From: Aeromonas sobria
GTDB taxonomy: Bacteria; Pseudomonadota; Gammaproteobacteria; Enterobacterales; Aeromonadaceae
DNA: 64,000 bases
Reading direction: 5' to 3'
NCBI RefSeq assembly: GCF_000820145.1
Contig: NZ_CDBW01000013.1
Coordinates: 122,509 to 186,508 of the forward strand
Every line of letters starts with the position of its first letter. Positions within the stretch are counted from its first letter, which is position 1. Both the position numbers and the translations under genes were made by a program. Positions 17,221 through 28,132 of the stretch are shown piece by piece. Under the pieces are notes generated by a model. The model was not told the DNA's origin. It made no database searches and saw nothing but the letters and a program-made list of their open reading frames with translations.

Positions 17221-18747
17221 TTGCGCATATCTCCCGTCTGGATCTCTCTGTTGCTGTTCGCCCTGCCTATCGTGGGTAGCCAGTCGCTCGGCCTGTGGTT
17301 TGCCAAACCGATGGCCTATCACCTGCTGGAGCAGAAAGTCTCCGAGATCAAGGGGGCTATGGCAGAACGCCACAAAGATCTGAATGAAGACATCAGCAAG
17401 CAGCTGGCACAGTTTAAATTCGACTGTGGTGCCAAGGACATGATGCTGCTGCGCGATCCCCGGTTCTACCGCACCCATATCCGTTTGCAGGGGCTGGAGC
17501 TCGCCTCCGGTACCAGCTGCTCCAGTCTGGGAGTGGGGATTACGATGCTCAAAGATGCCCAAAACAACGGGCAGAAGTACGGAAAACTGGGGATTACTGC
17601 CACTGTGGCCAAATTCAATACCGAGCAGGAGCTGGTGGCCTACTACCAATCCGGCGGCAACCTCGCCTACTGGGTGCTGGACAACAGCTGGGGTCACTCG
17701 AAGCTAAAAGGCCCTTGTGCCAACTGCTTCTATCTGGAGTTCAGCCGGCAGGCTCCCAATGCAAAGACCATCAACTTTCCCCGTGGCGACAAGGCCATCA
17801 AGCACGAAGAGGGCAGCCGCAGCCTGAGTTTCTACGATCCGAGCGAGCTCACCAGACAGACAGTCTGGGCGGGAAAGGCGCTGGAGCAATATGCCCATGA
17901 CCAGCTCAATCACTACGGCCTCTGGTCCGGCATAGTGCTAGGCACCCTGCTCAGTGCCGCGTACTGGCTACTGCGCAACTATCGGCGCTCCCTCAAGGGG
18001 CTACTGCAAACGGGGCTAGCCAAGCGGGAATTTGTGCCTTTTTACCAACCAGTGGTGAATAGCCAAACTCGCCAGGTTGTTGGCTTTGAGGCCCTGCTGC
18101 GCTGGCAACGTGGAAACGAGTTAATTCCTCCGGGTTCCTTTATTGACTATGCAGAGGAACAGGGGCTGATCCTGCCGATGACCGAGCAGTTGCTGGAGCA
18201 GGTGATCAGCGACCTGCCGCTGCTGGCGCCGGAGCAGTGGGTCAGCGTCAATCTGGTCGCCACCCATATCGAACAACCACTACTGCGCCAGCTGCTGGCA
18301 AAACACCATAACCCCTCCCCTGACCAGCTCACCTTTGAGCTGACCGAACGCAAACCGATCCACGACATCAAGGCGGCTACCGACGAGATCACCCTGCTGC
18401 AGCAGATGGGCTATCACTTCAAGCTAGATGATTTCGGTACCGGTTACGGCGGCTTTGCCTACCTGCAGAGCCTGGGGATCCGCCAGATCAAGATCGACAA
18501 GATGTTCGTCGATACCATAGGCACCAACGACCTCAAGCGCAGCGTGCTGGATGCCATCATCGTCTTTGGTCGGGAGTCCGGCATGGAGATGATCGCCGAA
18601 GGGGTCGAGAGCCAGCTGCAAGTCGACTATCTGAGCCAGCACGGCGTCTATCTGATCCAGGGCTACTTCTTCGGCAAGCCCATGCCTTTCAAGATGTTGC
18701 CCAGCTGGCAACAGGAGTGGCAGCAGCAATACCGCGAGGCCAGCTAG
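17221..18747 (+). CDS. CSS-motif EAL-domain c-di-GMP phosphodiesterase
   Basis: A 508-aa membrane enzyme. Helix 1 (residues 7-27) and helix 2 (about 234-252) flank a periplasmic domain with the CSS motif (TSCSSLG near residue 98) and a second cysteine (about 69), a redox-sensing arrangement. The cytoplasmic EAL domain is intact: EALLRW, a Glu in FELTERK, DDFGTGYGG, KIDKMFV and EGVE are present, so it should cleave cyclic di-GMP. This could inhibit c-di-GMP-dependent MshE. Translation appears to start at TTG 17221. It ends convergent with the methyltransferase, sharing CTAG. Confidence 0.88.
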   Translation: MRISPVWISLLLFALPIVGSQSLGLWFAKPMAYHLLEQKVSEIKGAMAERHKDLNEDISKQLAQFKFDCGAKDMMLLRDPRFYRTHIRLQGLELASGTSCSSLGVGITMLKDAQNNGQKYGKLGITATVAKFNTEQELVAYYQSGGNLAYWVLDNSWGHSKLKGPCANCFYLEFSRQAPNAKTINFPRGDKAIKHEEGSRSLSFYDPSELTRQTVWAGKALEQYAHDQLNHYGLWSGIVLGTLLSAAYWLLRNYRRSLKGLLQTGLAKREFVPFYQPVVNSQTRQVVGFEALLRWQRGNELIPPGSFIDYAEEQGLILPMTEQLLEQVISDLPLLAPEQWVSVNLVATHIEQPLLRQLLAKHHNPSPDQLTFELTERKPIHDIKAATDEITLLQQMGYHFKLDDFGTGYGGFAYLQSLGIRQIKIDKMFVDTIGTNDLKRSVLDAIIVFGRESGMEMIAEGVESQLQVDYLSQHGVYLIQGYFFGKPMPFKMLPSWQQEWQQQYREAS

Positions 18748-19394
18748 CGCAGATATTGCAGGATCTGACCGCGAAACGGCTGGGCAAGCTGCTCGACATC
18801 ATCAGGCTGGTGCTGGCTGTGCCGGTAGCCCAGCCCGGCCATCAGCCGGGTAAAGCGCCCCTGCTGACCGCGACCCGGATCCACCAGGATCACCTTGCAG
18901 CTTGAGTTGGCATGCTGCTCGATAAAGGCCGCCAGCATCTCCACATGGCCGCGCTCGTAGAGCAAGTCGCTGCCGATGATCAGATCGAAACGACCCAGAT
19001 CCGTGGCGGCATCGGCCCAACCGGTACGGGTGAAGGGGATCTCGGCCCCCTGATTGAGCAACACATTCCGGGCCAGAAAGGCGCCCGCCTCGGGGTGATA
19101 GTCGGTGGCTGTGATGTCGGCATGACGGTGGTTGAGCACCAGACTGGCCAGGCCGATGCCGCATCCCACCTCCAGAATCCGCAGTCCTGTCACCTCCTGA
19201 CACACCATCTGGCTGGCCAGCACCCGGCCAGAGTCCCAGACAATCCCGAACAGCGGCCAGAAGGCCGAGGAGATGCCGAGTGCCTCTGCCTCACCCCCAT
19301 CGTCGGAGAACTGCTGATTGTCGCGCAATGTGCGCAGATGGATATCCAGCTCACCAAATTCGATGGTGTGGTAACGCAGACGAACCGCTGACAT
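18744..19394 (-). CDS. SAM-dependent methyltransferase (Methyltransf_16-like)
   Basis: A 216-aa class I methyltransferase with SAM motif I LEVGCGIG at residues 74-81, an acidic strand-2 end (ATDYHPE) and FDLIIGSDLLYE as motif IV. This resembles protein-lysine methyltransferases of the PF10294 group; the substrate is unknown. ATG at 19394 was chosen over one 10 codons upstream because AAGGGTG precedes it. Its TAG stop overlaps the TAG of the convergent EAL gene. Confidence 0.75.
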   Translation of the reverse strand: MSAVRLRYHTIEFGELDIHLRTLRDNQQFSDDGGEAEALGISSAFWPLFGIVWDSGRVLASQMVCQEVTGLRILEVGCGIGLASLVLNHRHADITATDYHPEAGAFLARNVLLNQGAEIPFTRTGWADAATDLGRFDLIIGSDLLYERGHVEMLAAFIEQHANSSCKVILVDPGRGQQGRFTRLMAGLGYRHSQHQPDDVEQLAQPFRGQILQYLR

Positions 19395-19668
19395 AAGCAC
19401 CCTTATCGCGGGGATAGCAGCCACAGCGGCAGGATTGCCGCAACGACCGCTACCTCGCCATGCTACCCCTGCACGGGCCCGATACCTATCCCTATCGGGG
19501 AGAGCGACCCAACCCCTTCAACCGCTCATTTACATTCCGCAACAAAATGATCTGCCCGGATGGGGGTCACTGCCTTTATCATAAGGGGCTGGTTATCGCG
19601 CAACCGATAACTACGCAGCCTGTTTATGTCATCCGGTCGCTCAGACCCCCAGAAGAGAACCATTGCCT

Positions 19669-20766
19669 ATGAAGACATTTATCCGGCAAGAGATTGCCCT
19701 GCCCGTTGGCCTGCTGACCCTGCTCTTTTTCAAGACCCTGGGCAGCGACCTGCTGACAGAGACAACTCCGCTCGCGATTTATCTTCCGGTCTCGCTGGCT
19801 CTGCTGGCCGTCGTTACCTGGGCCATCTTCTCGGTGGTGCGCCACTCCGACGCCCTTGCCATCAAGCTGGGCGAACCCTTCGGCACCCTGATCCTCACCC
19901 TGTCGGTCATTTCGCTGGAGGTAGTGATGATCTCCTCGGTGATGCTGACCGGCGAGCCCAATCCCACCATGGCCCGCGATACCATGTTTGCGGTGGTAAT
20001 GCTGGTGAGCACCGGGCTGGTGGGGTTCACCCTGCTGTTTGGCGGCTGGCGCTACCACACCCAGAGCTTCAATCTGGACGGGGTCAAATCCTATCTGGTG
20101 GCCATCATCCCGCTGGCGCTGCTCTGTCTGGTGCTGCCCAACTTCACCCGGGGCGGCACGGTCGGCAGCATGTCGAGCCCCATGTCATGGATGCTGATCA
20201 TCATTTCAGTCCTGCTCTACGGGGTCTTTTTGCTGATCCAGACCCGCAGCCACAGCCACTTCTTCGTCGACAGCGATCACGAGGATTACGAAGAGCACCA
20301 CGGCCCGCTGCAGAGCAACGTCTATCACACCCTGCTGCTACTCGTTTATCTGGTGGTGGTGATCCTGCTGGCCAAGACGCTGGCCATCCCCATCAACTAC
20401 GGGGTACATGTGATGCAGGCCCCTGCGGCACTGGGTGGCTTTATCGTGGCCTGTATCGTGCTGGCGCCCGAAGCCGTTGGTGCCATCAAGGCCGCCTTCA
20501 ACAACCAGTTGCAGCGGGCAATGAACCTCTACTTCGGCTCTGTGCTGGCTACCATTGCCCTCACTGTACCGGCGGTACTTCTTATCGGCGCCATCATGGG
20601 GCAGGAGGTGCGCCTCGGGCTCTCCGCCGCCGACATGGTGTTGCTGGTCACCACTCTCATGGTCTGTAAAGTGACCTTTAGCAGTGGCCGCACCAATGTG
20701 CTCCATGGCGCGACCCATCTGGTGTTGTTCGTGGTCTACCTGTTCCTGATGTTCGAACACGAATAA
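19669..20766 (+). CDS. chaA: Calcium/sodium:proton antiporter ChaA
   Basis: A 365-aa inner-membrane antiporter with about 11 helices, near the E. coli ChaA length (366). Family signatures include SVVRHSDALAIKLGEP, LEVVMISSVM and, in the second half, NNQLQRAMNLYFGSVLATIALTVP and FSSGRTNVLHG. It exports Ca2+ or Na+/K+ for protons at alkaline pH. A His/Asp/Glu-rich loop (about residues 200-222) may bind metal. ATG at 19669 follows AGAAGAGAA. Its last 16 codons are repeated 18 bp downstream. Confidence 0.92.
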   Translation: MKTFIRQEIALPVGLLTLLFFKTLGSDLLTETTPLAIYLPVSLALLAVVTWAIFSVVRHSDALAIKLGEPFGTLILTLSVISLEVVMISSVMLTGEPNPTMARDTMFAVVMLVSTGLVGFTLLFGGWRYHTQSFNLDGVKSYLVAIIPLALLCLVLPNFTRGGTVGSMSSPMSWMLIIISVLLYGVFLLIQTRSHSHFFVDSDHEDYEEHHGPLQSNVYHTLLLLVYLVVVILLAKTLAIPINYGVHVMQAPAALGGFIVACIVLAPEAVGAIKAAFNNQLQRAMNLYFGSVLATIALTVPAVLLIGAIMGQEVRLGLSAADMVLLVTTLMVCKVTFSSGRTNVLHGATHLVLFVVYLFLMFEHE

Positions 20767-20784
20767 CAGGCGCAAGCACCTATC

Positions 20785-20832
20785 CCGGTGCTGTTCGTCG
20801 TCTATCTATTCCTGATGTTCGAGCACGAATAA
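20785..20832 (+). repeat. Displaced copy of the chaA 3' end
   Basis: 48 bp matching 20719-20766, the last 15 codons and stop of chaA. Read in the same phase it encodes PVLFVVYLFLMFEHE and a TAA; chaA encodes LVLFVVYLFLMFEHE. Of seven base differences, six are synonymous (for example TTG/CTG, GTG/GTC, TAC/TAT, GAA/GAG). There is no start codon or ribosome site. Purifying selection acted on this sequence as protein before it lost its gene. Confidence 0.88.
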
Positions 20833-20859
20833 CCACATCCAGCCAACACCAGAAACGCA

Positions 20860-20885
20860 AAGACCGCCCGATTGGGCGGTCTTTT
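20860..20885 (+). terminator. Rho-independent terminator after chaA
   Basis: GACCGCCC-gatt-GGGCGGTC stem followed by TTTTG. It lies after the displaced tail, so the tail is inside the chaA transcript. Confidence 0.85.
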
Positions 20886-20937
20886 GTCATCTGCTCCCGG
20901 ATCTCACCGGCGCCAGTGAAGCGGCTTCCCCTCATCC

Positions 20938-20964
20938 CCCCCTTCTCCCGCCAGGGGAGAAGGG
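20938..20964. repeat. REP-like palindrome beside hutH
   Basis: CCCTTCTCCC (940-949) and GGGAGAAGGG (955-964) form a 10-bp perfect stem with a 5-nt loop in a C-rich tract just after hutH. It has no T tract. It resembles extragenic palindromes of gammaproteobacteria; copies elsewhere would need a genome search. Confidence 0.4.
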
Positions 20965-20974
20965 TGATCAAGGC

Positions 20975-22507
20975 TTACAGGCTGGGCAGCACCCCGGCCG
21001 GGATCAGATCGTTGTAGCTGGAACGGCCCAGCATGGCGGCGGCCGCTTCGATATCCGGCGAAAAATACCTGTCCTTGTCGTAGAAGCTCACCTCTCCCCG
21101 CAGCCGTCCCTTGGCCAGCTCGATCAGCTCGGTACTGCGCAGCGGCGCGCGAAAATCGAGCCCCTGTGCCGCCGCCAGCAGTTCGACAGCCAGAATGCCG
21201 CGGGTGTTCTCCGCCATGTCTGCCAGCCGACGAGCGGCGAAGGTGGCCATGGAGACGTGATCCTCCTGATTGGCGGAGGTGGGCAGGCTGTCTACCGAGG
21301 CAGGATGGGCCAGGCTCTTGTTCTCGGAGGCGAGCGCCGCCGAGGTGACCTGAGCGATCATAAAGCCGGAGTTGACCCCGCCATTGTTGACCAGAAACGC
21401 GGGCAAACCGGACATGCGCGAGTCGATCAGCAGCGCCATCCGCCGCTCTGACAGCGAGCCGATTTCGGCGATGGCCAGCGCCAGATTGTCGGCGGCGAAG
21501 GCCACCGGCTCGGCGTGGAAGTTGCCGCCAGAGAGGATCTCCTCGTCATCGGCAAACACCAGCGGGTTGTCGGAGACCGCATTGGCCTCGCACACCAGCA
21601 CCTCGGCGGCGTGGCGGATCTGGGCCAGACAAGCCCCCATCACCTGCGGCTGGCAGCGCAGTGAGTAGGGATCCTGCACCTTCTCGCAGTTGTGATGGGA
21701 CATGCCGATCTCGCTACCATCCACCAGCAGGTGGCGATAGCAGGCGGCCGCATCGATCTGGCCACGCTGACCGCGCACCGCATGGATGCGGGCATCGAAC
21801 GGACGGCGGCTGCCAAGGGCGGCCTCCACACTCATGGCGCCGATGGTGATGGCACCGGCAAACAGATCTTCGGCGTGGAACAGCCCTTCCAGCGCGAACG
21901 CCGTGCTAGCCTGGGTGCCGTTGAGCAGCGCCAGTCCCTCTTTCGGCGCCAGCGCGATGGGCTCAAGTCCGGCAATTTTCAGGGCCGTGGCGGCGTCGAT
22001 CAGCTCGCCCTTGTGGCGCGCCTTGCCTTCACCGATCAGCAGGCAGCTCATGTGGGCCAGCGGCGCCAGATCGCCGGAGGCACCGACGGAGCCCTTCTTC
22101 GGCACCACCGGATAGACCTCTGCATTGATAAGCCGGATCAGCGCCTCCAGCACCGCCAGCCGGATGCCGGAGAAGCCCCGCGCCAGCGAGTTGAGCTTGA
22201 GCACCATCATCAGCCGCACGGTGGCATCATCCATATAGGTGCCAATCCCTGCCGCATGAGAGAGCACGATGGAACGCTGCAATTCGTCCAGTTGCTCCAC
22301 CGGAATGCGGGTGTTGGCCAACAGGCCAAAGCCGGTGTTGATGCCGTACACCACCCGGTTCTGCTCGATCACCTTGGTGACCACCGCAGCGGAGGCGTGG
22401 ATCCCCGGCAGGGCGGCCGGATCCAGTGAAATATGTACCGGCTCGCGGCTGACGCGGCGCAGGGTGGCGAGATCCAGCTCACCCGGGGTAATAGTCAATT
22501 CAAACAT
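20975..22507 (-). CDS. hutH: Histidine ammonia-lyase HutH
   Basis: A 510-aa enzyme of the aromatic ammonia-lyase family. The Ala-Ser-Gly triad that cyclises to the MIO electrophile is at residues 143-145 ([12 protein letters not shown]). It converts histidine to urocanate, the first step of histidine breakdown. ATG at 22507 lies 4 bp after the hutU stop with AAAGGTG upstream, giving a start MFELTITPG. It is the last gene of the hutIGUH transcript. Confidence 0.96.
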   Translation of the reverse strand: MFELTITPGELDLATLRRVSREPVHISLDPAALPGIHASAAVVTKVIEQNRVVYGINTGFGLLANTRIPVEQLDELQRSIVLSHAAGIGTYMDDATVRLMMVLKLNSLARGFSGIRLAVLEALIRLINAEVYPVVPKKGSVGASGDLAPLAHMSCLLIGEGKARHKGELIDAATALKIAGLEPIALAPKEGLALLNGTQASTAFALEGLFHAEDLFAGAITIGAMSVEAALGSRRPFDARIHAVRGQRGQIDAAACYRHLLVDGSEIGMSHHNCEKVQDPYSLRCQPQVMGACLAQIRHAAEVLVCEANAVSDNPLVFADDEEILSGGNFHAEPVAFAADNLALAIAEIGSLSERRMALLIDSRMSGLPAFLVNNGGVNSGFMIAQVTSAALASENKSLAHPASVDSLPTSANQEDHVSMATFAARRLADMAENTRGILAVELLAAAQGLDFRAPLRSTELIELAKGRLRGEVSFYDKDRYFSPDIEAAAAMLGRSSYNDLIPAGVLPSL

Positions 22508-22511
22508 GGTG

Positions 22512-24233
<1,722 letters not shown>

Positions 24234-24286
24234 ACACACTCCTTGTTGTATCAATAGGGTGCCCTCGGCGACGTGCGGCCAAAGGG

Positions 24287-25249
24287 TTAACGGGTCAACA
24301 GATGAACCAGTCGCGCGGCCACGCGGGCACTGCGGTTGTCCTGATCCAGCGTAGGGTTAAGCTCGGCCAGATCGGCAAGCCGGAGCTTGCCACTGGCCCG
24401 GATATGGGCGATCAGCGGTTCGATCACCGCCAGCTCCACGCCACGGGCGGCGGGAGCGCTCACTCCCGGCATCACGGAGCCGGGCAGCACATCGAGATCG
24501 ATGGTGAGGTAGAGGTGCTCGCACTGGGCGATAAAGGCATCCAGCCCGCTTAGCAAGGCTGGCAACTCAGTCTGAGTCATCGCCTCGTCTAGCACATGCC
24601 ACACTCCCAGCGCCTTGGCACGGGCAAACAAGGCCCGGGTATTGGCGGTCTCGGCCACCCCGAGGCAGGCGTAGTGAAACGGCGTGCCCTGAGCGGCGCA
24701 CTGCTCGGCGATCTGGAAGAAAGGGGTGCCGGAGCTTGCCAGTTCCAGCGTCATCCGCAGATCGAAGTGGGCGTCGAAATTGATGATGCCAACCTTGCCA
24801 CTACCACCCAGATGACGGTTAAGGCCGCTCCAGCTGCCGAAGGCCACCTCGTGGCCACCCCCCAGCACCAGCGGGAAGTGGCCCAGATCGAGCGCAGTGG
24901 CGACCTGCTCGGCAAGACGGCCGTGGGCGGCATCGAGATCGCCATCAGGGCAAACCACATCCCCGCCATCGTAGACGGGGCGATTCAGGTGCCAGGCGGT
25001 GTTGGCCAGCAGCTTGCGCACCGCCTGCGGCGCACCGGCGGCACCAATGCGCCCCTTGTTGCGGCGCACCCCTTCGTCACAGGCAAAACCGACCAGCACT
25101 ACACCGGCCGCCTCTGGTGCCCCGGCAGCCTCTTGTGCCCCGGCAGCCCAGGGCTGCACCTTGTCGTGCCAGCGCAGGGCCAGTTCACCATCTTCCGGAT
25201 CCTGCCGCCCCTGCCAGAGCGACATATCGACCGTGTTGAACTTATCCAT
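24287..25249 (-). CDS. hutG: Formimidoylglutamase HutG
   Basis: A 320-aa ureohydrolase of the arginase fold with two-manganese ligands in GGGHE (about residue 128), NFDAHFD (about 155) and TIDLDVLPG (about 246). It hydrolyses N-formimidoylglutamate to glutamate and formamide, the direct route. ATG at 25249 follows GAGGAGAG and overlaps the hutI stop by 8 bp. Confidence 0.95.
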   Translation of the reverse strand: MDKFNTVDMSLWQGRQDPEDGELALRWHDKVQPWAAGAQEAAGAPEAAGVVLVGFACDEGVRRNKGRIGAAGAPQAVRKLLANTAWHLNRPVYDGGDVVCPDGDLDAAHGRLAEQVATALDLGHFPLVLGGGHEVAFGSWSGLNRHLGGSGKVGIINFDAHFDLRMTLELASSGTPFFQIAEQCAAQGTPFHYACLGVAETANTRALFARAKALGVWHVLDEAMTQTELPALLSGLDAFIAQCEHLYLTIDLDVLPGSVMPGVSAPAARGVELAVIEPLIAHIRASGKLRLADLAELNPTLDQDNRSARVAARLVHLLTR

Positions 25250-26477
25250 GGAGGCTCTCCTCACCATTGAAGATGCGGCCTGCCAGCTGATCGACGCCGA
25301 CCAGATAGCTGATTTCAGCGGGATGGGCGCAGTGCCAGATCAGAAAATCTGCCGCCATGCCCACCTTGAGCTGACCAAGGCGTGCCTGCTCGCCGAGCGC
25401 TTTGGCGGCGTGGCGGGTCACCCCGACCATCGCCTCCACCGGCGTCAGGCCAAACAGGGTGCAAGCCATGTTCATCGCCATCCGCAGCGAGACGATGGGG
25501 GCCGTACCCGGGTTGATGTCGGAAGAGACCGCTATCGGCACGCCCGCCTTGCGCAGGGCAGCGACGGGGGGCAACTTGGTCTCTTTGAGGAAGTAAAAGG
25601 CAGTAGGTAGAAGGGTGGCGACCACCCCACGGTGGGCCAGCGCCAGGATCCCTTCCGGATCCAGATACTCCAGATGATCCACCGAGAGGGCGCCAAAGTT
25701 AGCGGCCAGAGTGCTGCCCCCCAGATTGGAGAGCTGATCCATGTGCCCTTTCACCGGCAGGCCGTACTGATCCGCAGCCAGATAGACCTGTTCGGTCTGG
25801 GCCAGCGAGAAGCCGATGTGCTCGCAGAAGACATCCACCGCATCGGCCAAACCCGCCTCGGCCGCCGCCGGAATGATCTCCTGACAGATGATCTCGACCC
25901 AGCTGTCGGGATCGTCGCGATACTCCGGCGGCACCGCATGGGCCGCCAGCAAAGTGGTCTTGACCCGGATCGGCAGCGCCTCTCCCAGTCGGCGGGCCAC
26001 CCGCAGCATCTTGAGTTCGTCATCCAGCGTCAGGCCATAGCCGGACTTGATCTCCACCGTGGTGACCCCTTCCCGGATCAGGGATTTCACCCTCGGTAGT
26101 GCCAGCTCGAACAGCTTCTCCTCGCAGGCCTCACGGGTAGCGCGCACCGTGCTGATGATGCCGCCGCCCCGACGGGCGATCTCGGCGTAGGGCACCCCCT
26201 GCTGGCGCAGCTCGAACTCCTCGGCGCGACTGCCGGCAAAGACCAGATGGGTGTGGCAATCGATAAGACCGGGAGTGACCAGCTTGCCCTGCATATCCTG
26301 CCAGTGGGCGGGATGGGGCCCCTTCAGCTCGACCATCGGCACCAGTGCATGGATCTTGCCTCCCTTTACGCCGATGGCATGGAGCGGCAACAGGCCGTAG
26401 TCGGCCAGTTCGTCATTCAGGGTGGCGGGCGTCACGTTGAGCCAGACCCGCTCGCAGTTCAACAGTTCCTTGTTCAT
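25242..26477 (-). CDS. hutI: Imidazolonepropionase HutI
   Basis: A 411-aa amidohydrolase opening imidazolonepropionate to formimidoylglutamate. Metal ligands are seen in DCHTHLVFAG (about residues 74-83), AHAVPPEY and KGHMDQLSN. It is the first gene of the hut transcript; its start lies 11 bp downstream of the HutC-type operator at 26489-26500. Confidence 0.95.
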   Translation of the reverse strand: MNKELLNCERVWLNVTPATLNDELADYGLLPLHAIGVKGGKIHALVPMVELKGPHPAHWQDMQGKLVTPGLIDCHTHLVFAGSRAEEFELRQQGVPYAEIARRGGGIISTVRATREACEEKLFELALPRVKSLIREGVTTVEIKSGYGLTLDDELKMLRVARRLGEALPIRVKTTLLAAHAVPPEYRDDPDSWVEIICQEIIPAAAEAGLADAVDVFCEHIGFSLAQTEQVYLAADQYGLPVKGHMDQLSNLGGSTLAANFGALSVDHLEYLDPEGILALAHRGVVATLLPTAFYFLKETKLPPVAALRKAGVPIAVSSDINPGTAPIVSLRMAMNMACTLFGLTPVEAMVGVTRHAAKALGEQARLGQLKVGMAADFLIWHCAHPAEISYLVGVDQLAGRIFNGEESLHG

Positions 26478-26488
26478 AGCGACCTCAA

Positions 26489-26500
26489 ATGTATATACAT
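26489..26500. promoter_or_regulatory. HutC operator upstream of hutI
   Basis: A perfect 12-bp palindrome ATGTATATACAT. HutC repressors of the GntR family are known to bind TGTATATACA-type palindromes and to be released by urocanate. Its place just before hutI suggests control of hutIGUH; no second copy was seen before hutC. Confidence 0.8.
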
Positions 26501-26581
26501 ATCCTTATAGTCGATCTCTATGATGAAAGAAAGAGCGGAGTTCACATCCTGATAACAGCATCAAACTTAGAGTTTAAGCAC

Positions 26582-26608
26582 AAAAAAGCCCACCAAGAGG
26601 TGGGCTTT
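26582..26608 (-). terminator. Terminator after hutC
   Basis: On the minus strand AAGCCCACC-tctt-GGTGGGCTT followed by TTTTTTG, 24 bp after the hutC stop. It separates can-hutC from hutIGUH. Confidence 0.88.
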
Positions 26609-26631
26609 GAAAAATCGAGCTGTATAGACAT

Positions 26632-27339
26632 TTACTCTAGCTGAGTCTTGGAGCTGAGCTTGTAGCGAGAACCGGGGGAGAGCAAACGGGCGTAGGAGAC
26701 CAGATGCCCCTCCGACCAGGTGCGCCGGTGCAACAACAGGCAAGGGGAATCTACGCGGATCTGCAACAATCCTGCCTCACCGGCGCTCGGCAACACGGCT
26801 TCCACCACGTGCTCCATCTCGGAGAGGGGGCAGACATCCATCAGATAGCGGTTGGGGGTCTGTTGGGTAAAATCCTGCTCGCCATAGCCTGGCAAGCGCC
26901 CGGCATCGACGAAGCGCTCCTCCAGTTGCAACGGCTCGCCATCGGCCTGATGGACAATCAGGCTGTGAAAGATTGGGGCGCCAACCCGCAGCCCCAGCTG
27001 CACCGCCACCTTCTCGTCGGCGGCCAGCCGCTGCAGCCGGATCACCCGGGCGCTGTACTCGCCGCCGCGCTCGGCGATCTCGTCGGCAATGTTGCGAATG
27101 GCCAGCAGCGGCGACTCGGTGCGCCTGTCCGCCACGAAGCTGCCAGAACCGGCGGTACGCACCAGCCACCCTTCCGCCATCAGTTCCCGCAGCGCCCGGT
27201 TGACCGTCATCCGGCTCACGGTGAACTGCTCGCACAAGGCCGCTTCGGTCGGGATCCTGTCCCCCGCCTGATAGTGGCGTTCGCGGATCCGATCCAGAAT
27301 GTGCTGCTTGATCTGCAGATAGAGGGCTGGCGCCACCAT
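26632..27339 (-). CDS. hutC: Histidine utilisation repressor HutC
   Basis: A 235-aa GntR-family regulator. The N-terminal winged helix (about residues 5-70, with IPTEAALCEQFTVSRMTVNRAL as the helix-turn-helix region) is followed by a UTRA effector domain that in this family binds urocanate. It represses the hut genes until histidine is available. It starts 8 bp after the carbonic anhydrase stop and is probably cotranscribed with it. Confidence 0.93.
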   Translation of the reverse strand: MVAPALYLQIKQHILDRIRERHYQAGDRIPTEAALCEQFTVSRMTVNRALRELMAEGWLVRTAGSGSFVADRRTESPLLAIRNIADEIAERGGEYSARVIRLQRLAADEKVAVQLGLRVGAPIFHSLIVHQADGEPLQLEERFVDAGRLPGYGEQDFTQQTPNRYLMDVCPLSEMEHVVEAVLPSAGEAGLLQIRVDSPCLLLHRRTWSEGHLVSYARLLSPGSRYKLSSKTQLE

Positions 27340-27347
27340 GAAGCTCC

Positions 27348-28007
27348 CTAGCGCCGGCGATGGGGCGGACGCATGTCCGGCCAGGCGCGATAGACGTCGG
27401 GGATCTGATCCGGCCCGCTGATGCAGAGATCGAGATCGTGCAGCAAGCCATCCTTGATCCCGTAGATCCAGCCATGCACCGCCAGCTCCTGCCCCTTGCG
27501 CCAGGCGTTCTGGATGATGGTGGTGTGGCAGACGTTAGCCACCTGCTCGGCCACGTTCAGCTCGCACAGGTAGTCGAAGCGCTCGTGCTCATCCTCAATA
27601 GCTTCAAGCTGCTCGCCATACTTGAAGTAGACATCCTTGATGTTGCGCAGCCAGTTGTCGATGAGACCCAGCTCCTGGTTCTGCATCGCAGCCTTGACGC
27701 CGCCGCAACCGTAGTGACCGCAGACGATGATGTGCTTCACCTTGAGCACTTCCACCGCGTATTGCAGCACGGAGAGGCAGTTGAAATCGGTATGCACCAC
27801 CAGATTAGCGACGTTGCGGTGGACGAAGACATCCCCCGGCAGCAGGCCCATCAGCTGGTTGGCGGGGACCCGGCTGTCGGAGCAGCCGATCCAGAGGTAT
27901 TCGGGGGCCTGCTGGGCAGAAAGGGTGGCAAAGAAGGCGGGATCTTCGGCCTTGATCCGTTCGGCCCACTCACGGTTGTTGGTAAACAGGTCGTTCAACA
28001 GTTTCAC
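27348..28007 (-). CDS. can: Beta-class carbonic anhydrase
   Basis: A 219-aa zinc enzyme with the ligands of the beta class: CSDSRV (Cys42, Asp44) and HYGCGG (His and Cys near residues 98-101). It interconverts CO2 and bicarbonate in the cytoplasm. The start is GTG at 28007, preceded by AGGGAGAG and giving KLLNDLFTNNREW, the E. coli Can-like N-terminus; no ATG fits. Placement directly upstream of hutC is unusual. Confidence 0.92.
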   Translation of the reverse strand: MKLLNDLFTNNREWAERIKAEDPAFFATLSAQQAPEYLWIGCSDSRVPANQLMGLLPGDVFVHRNVANLVVHTDFNCLSVLQYAVEVLKVKHIIVCGHYGCGGVKAAMQNQELGLIDNWLRNIKDVYFKYGEQLEAIEDEHERFDYLCELNVAEQVANVCHTTIIQNAWRKGQELAVHGWIYGIKDGLLHDLDLCISGPDQIPDVYRAWPDMRPPHRRR

Positions 28008-28093
28008 TTCTGCTCTCCCTAATGTGGCAGTTGCGGCAACATAACACACCCAAGGGTTATCAGGGCAAGCCTCGATTACCGGCGACAGAAACA

Positions 28094-28119
28094 AAAACAG
28101 GGCCATCAGGCCCTGTTTT
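28094..28119 (-). terminator. Terminator after rpoH
   Basis: AAAACAGGGCC and GGCCCTGTTTT form an 11-bp stem with a 4-nt loop, with a T-rich tract on the minus strand, 14 bp after the rpoH stop. Confidence 0.88.
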
Positions 28120-28132
28120 CAGCGAGGAAGCA

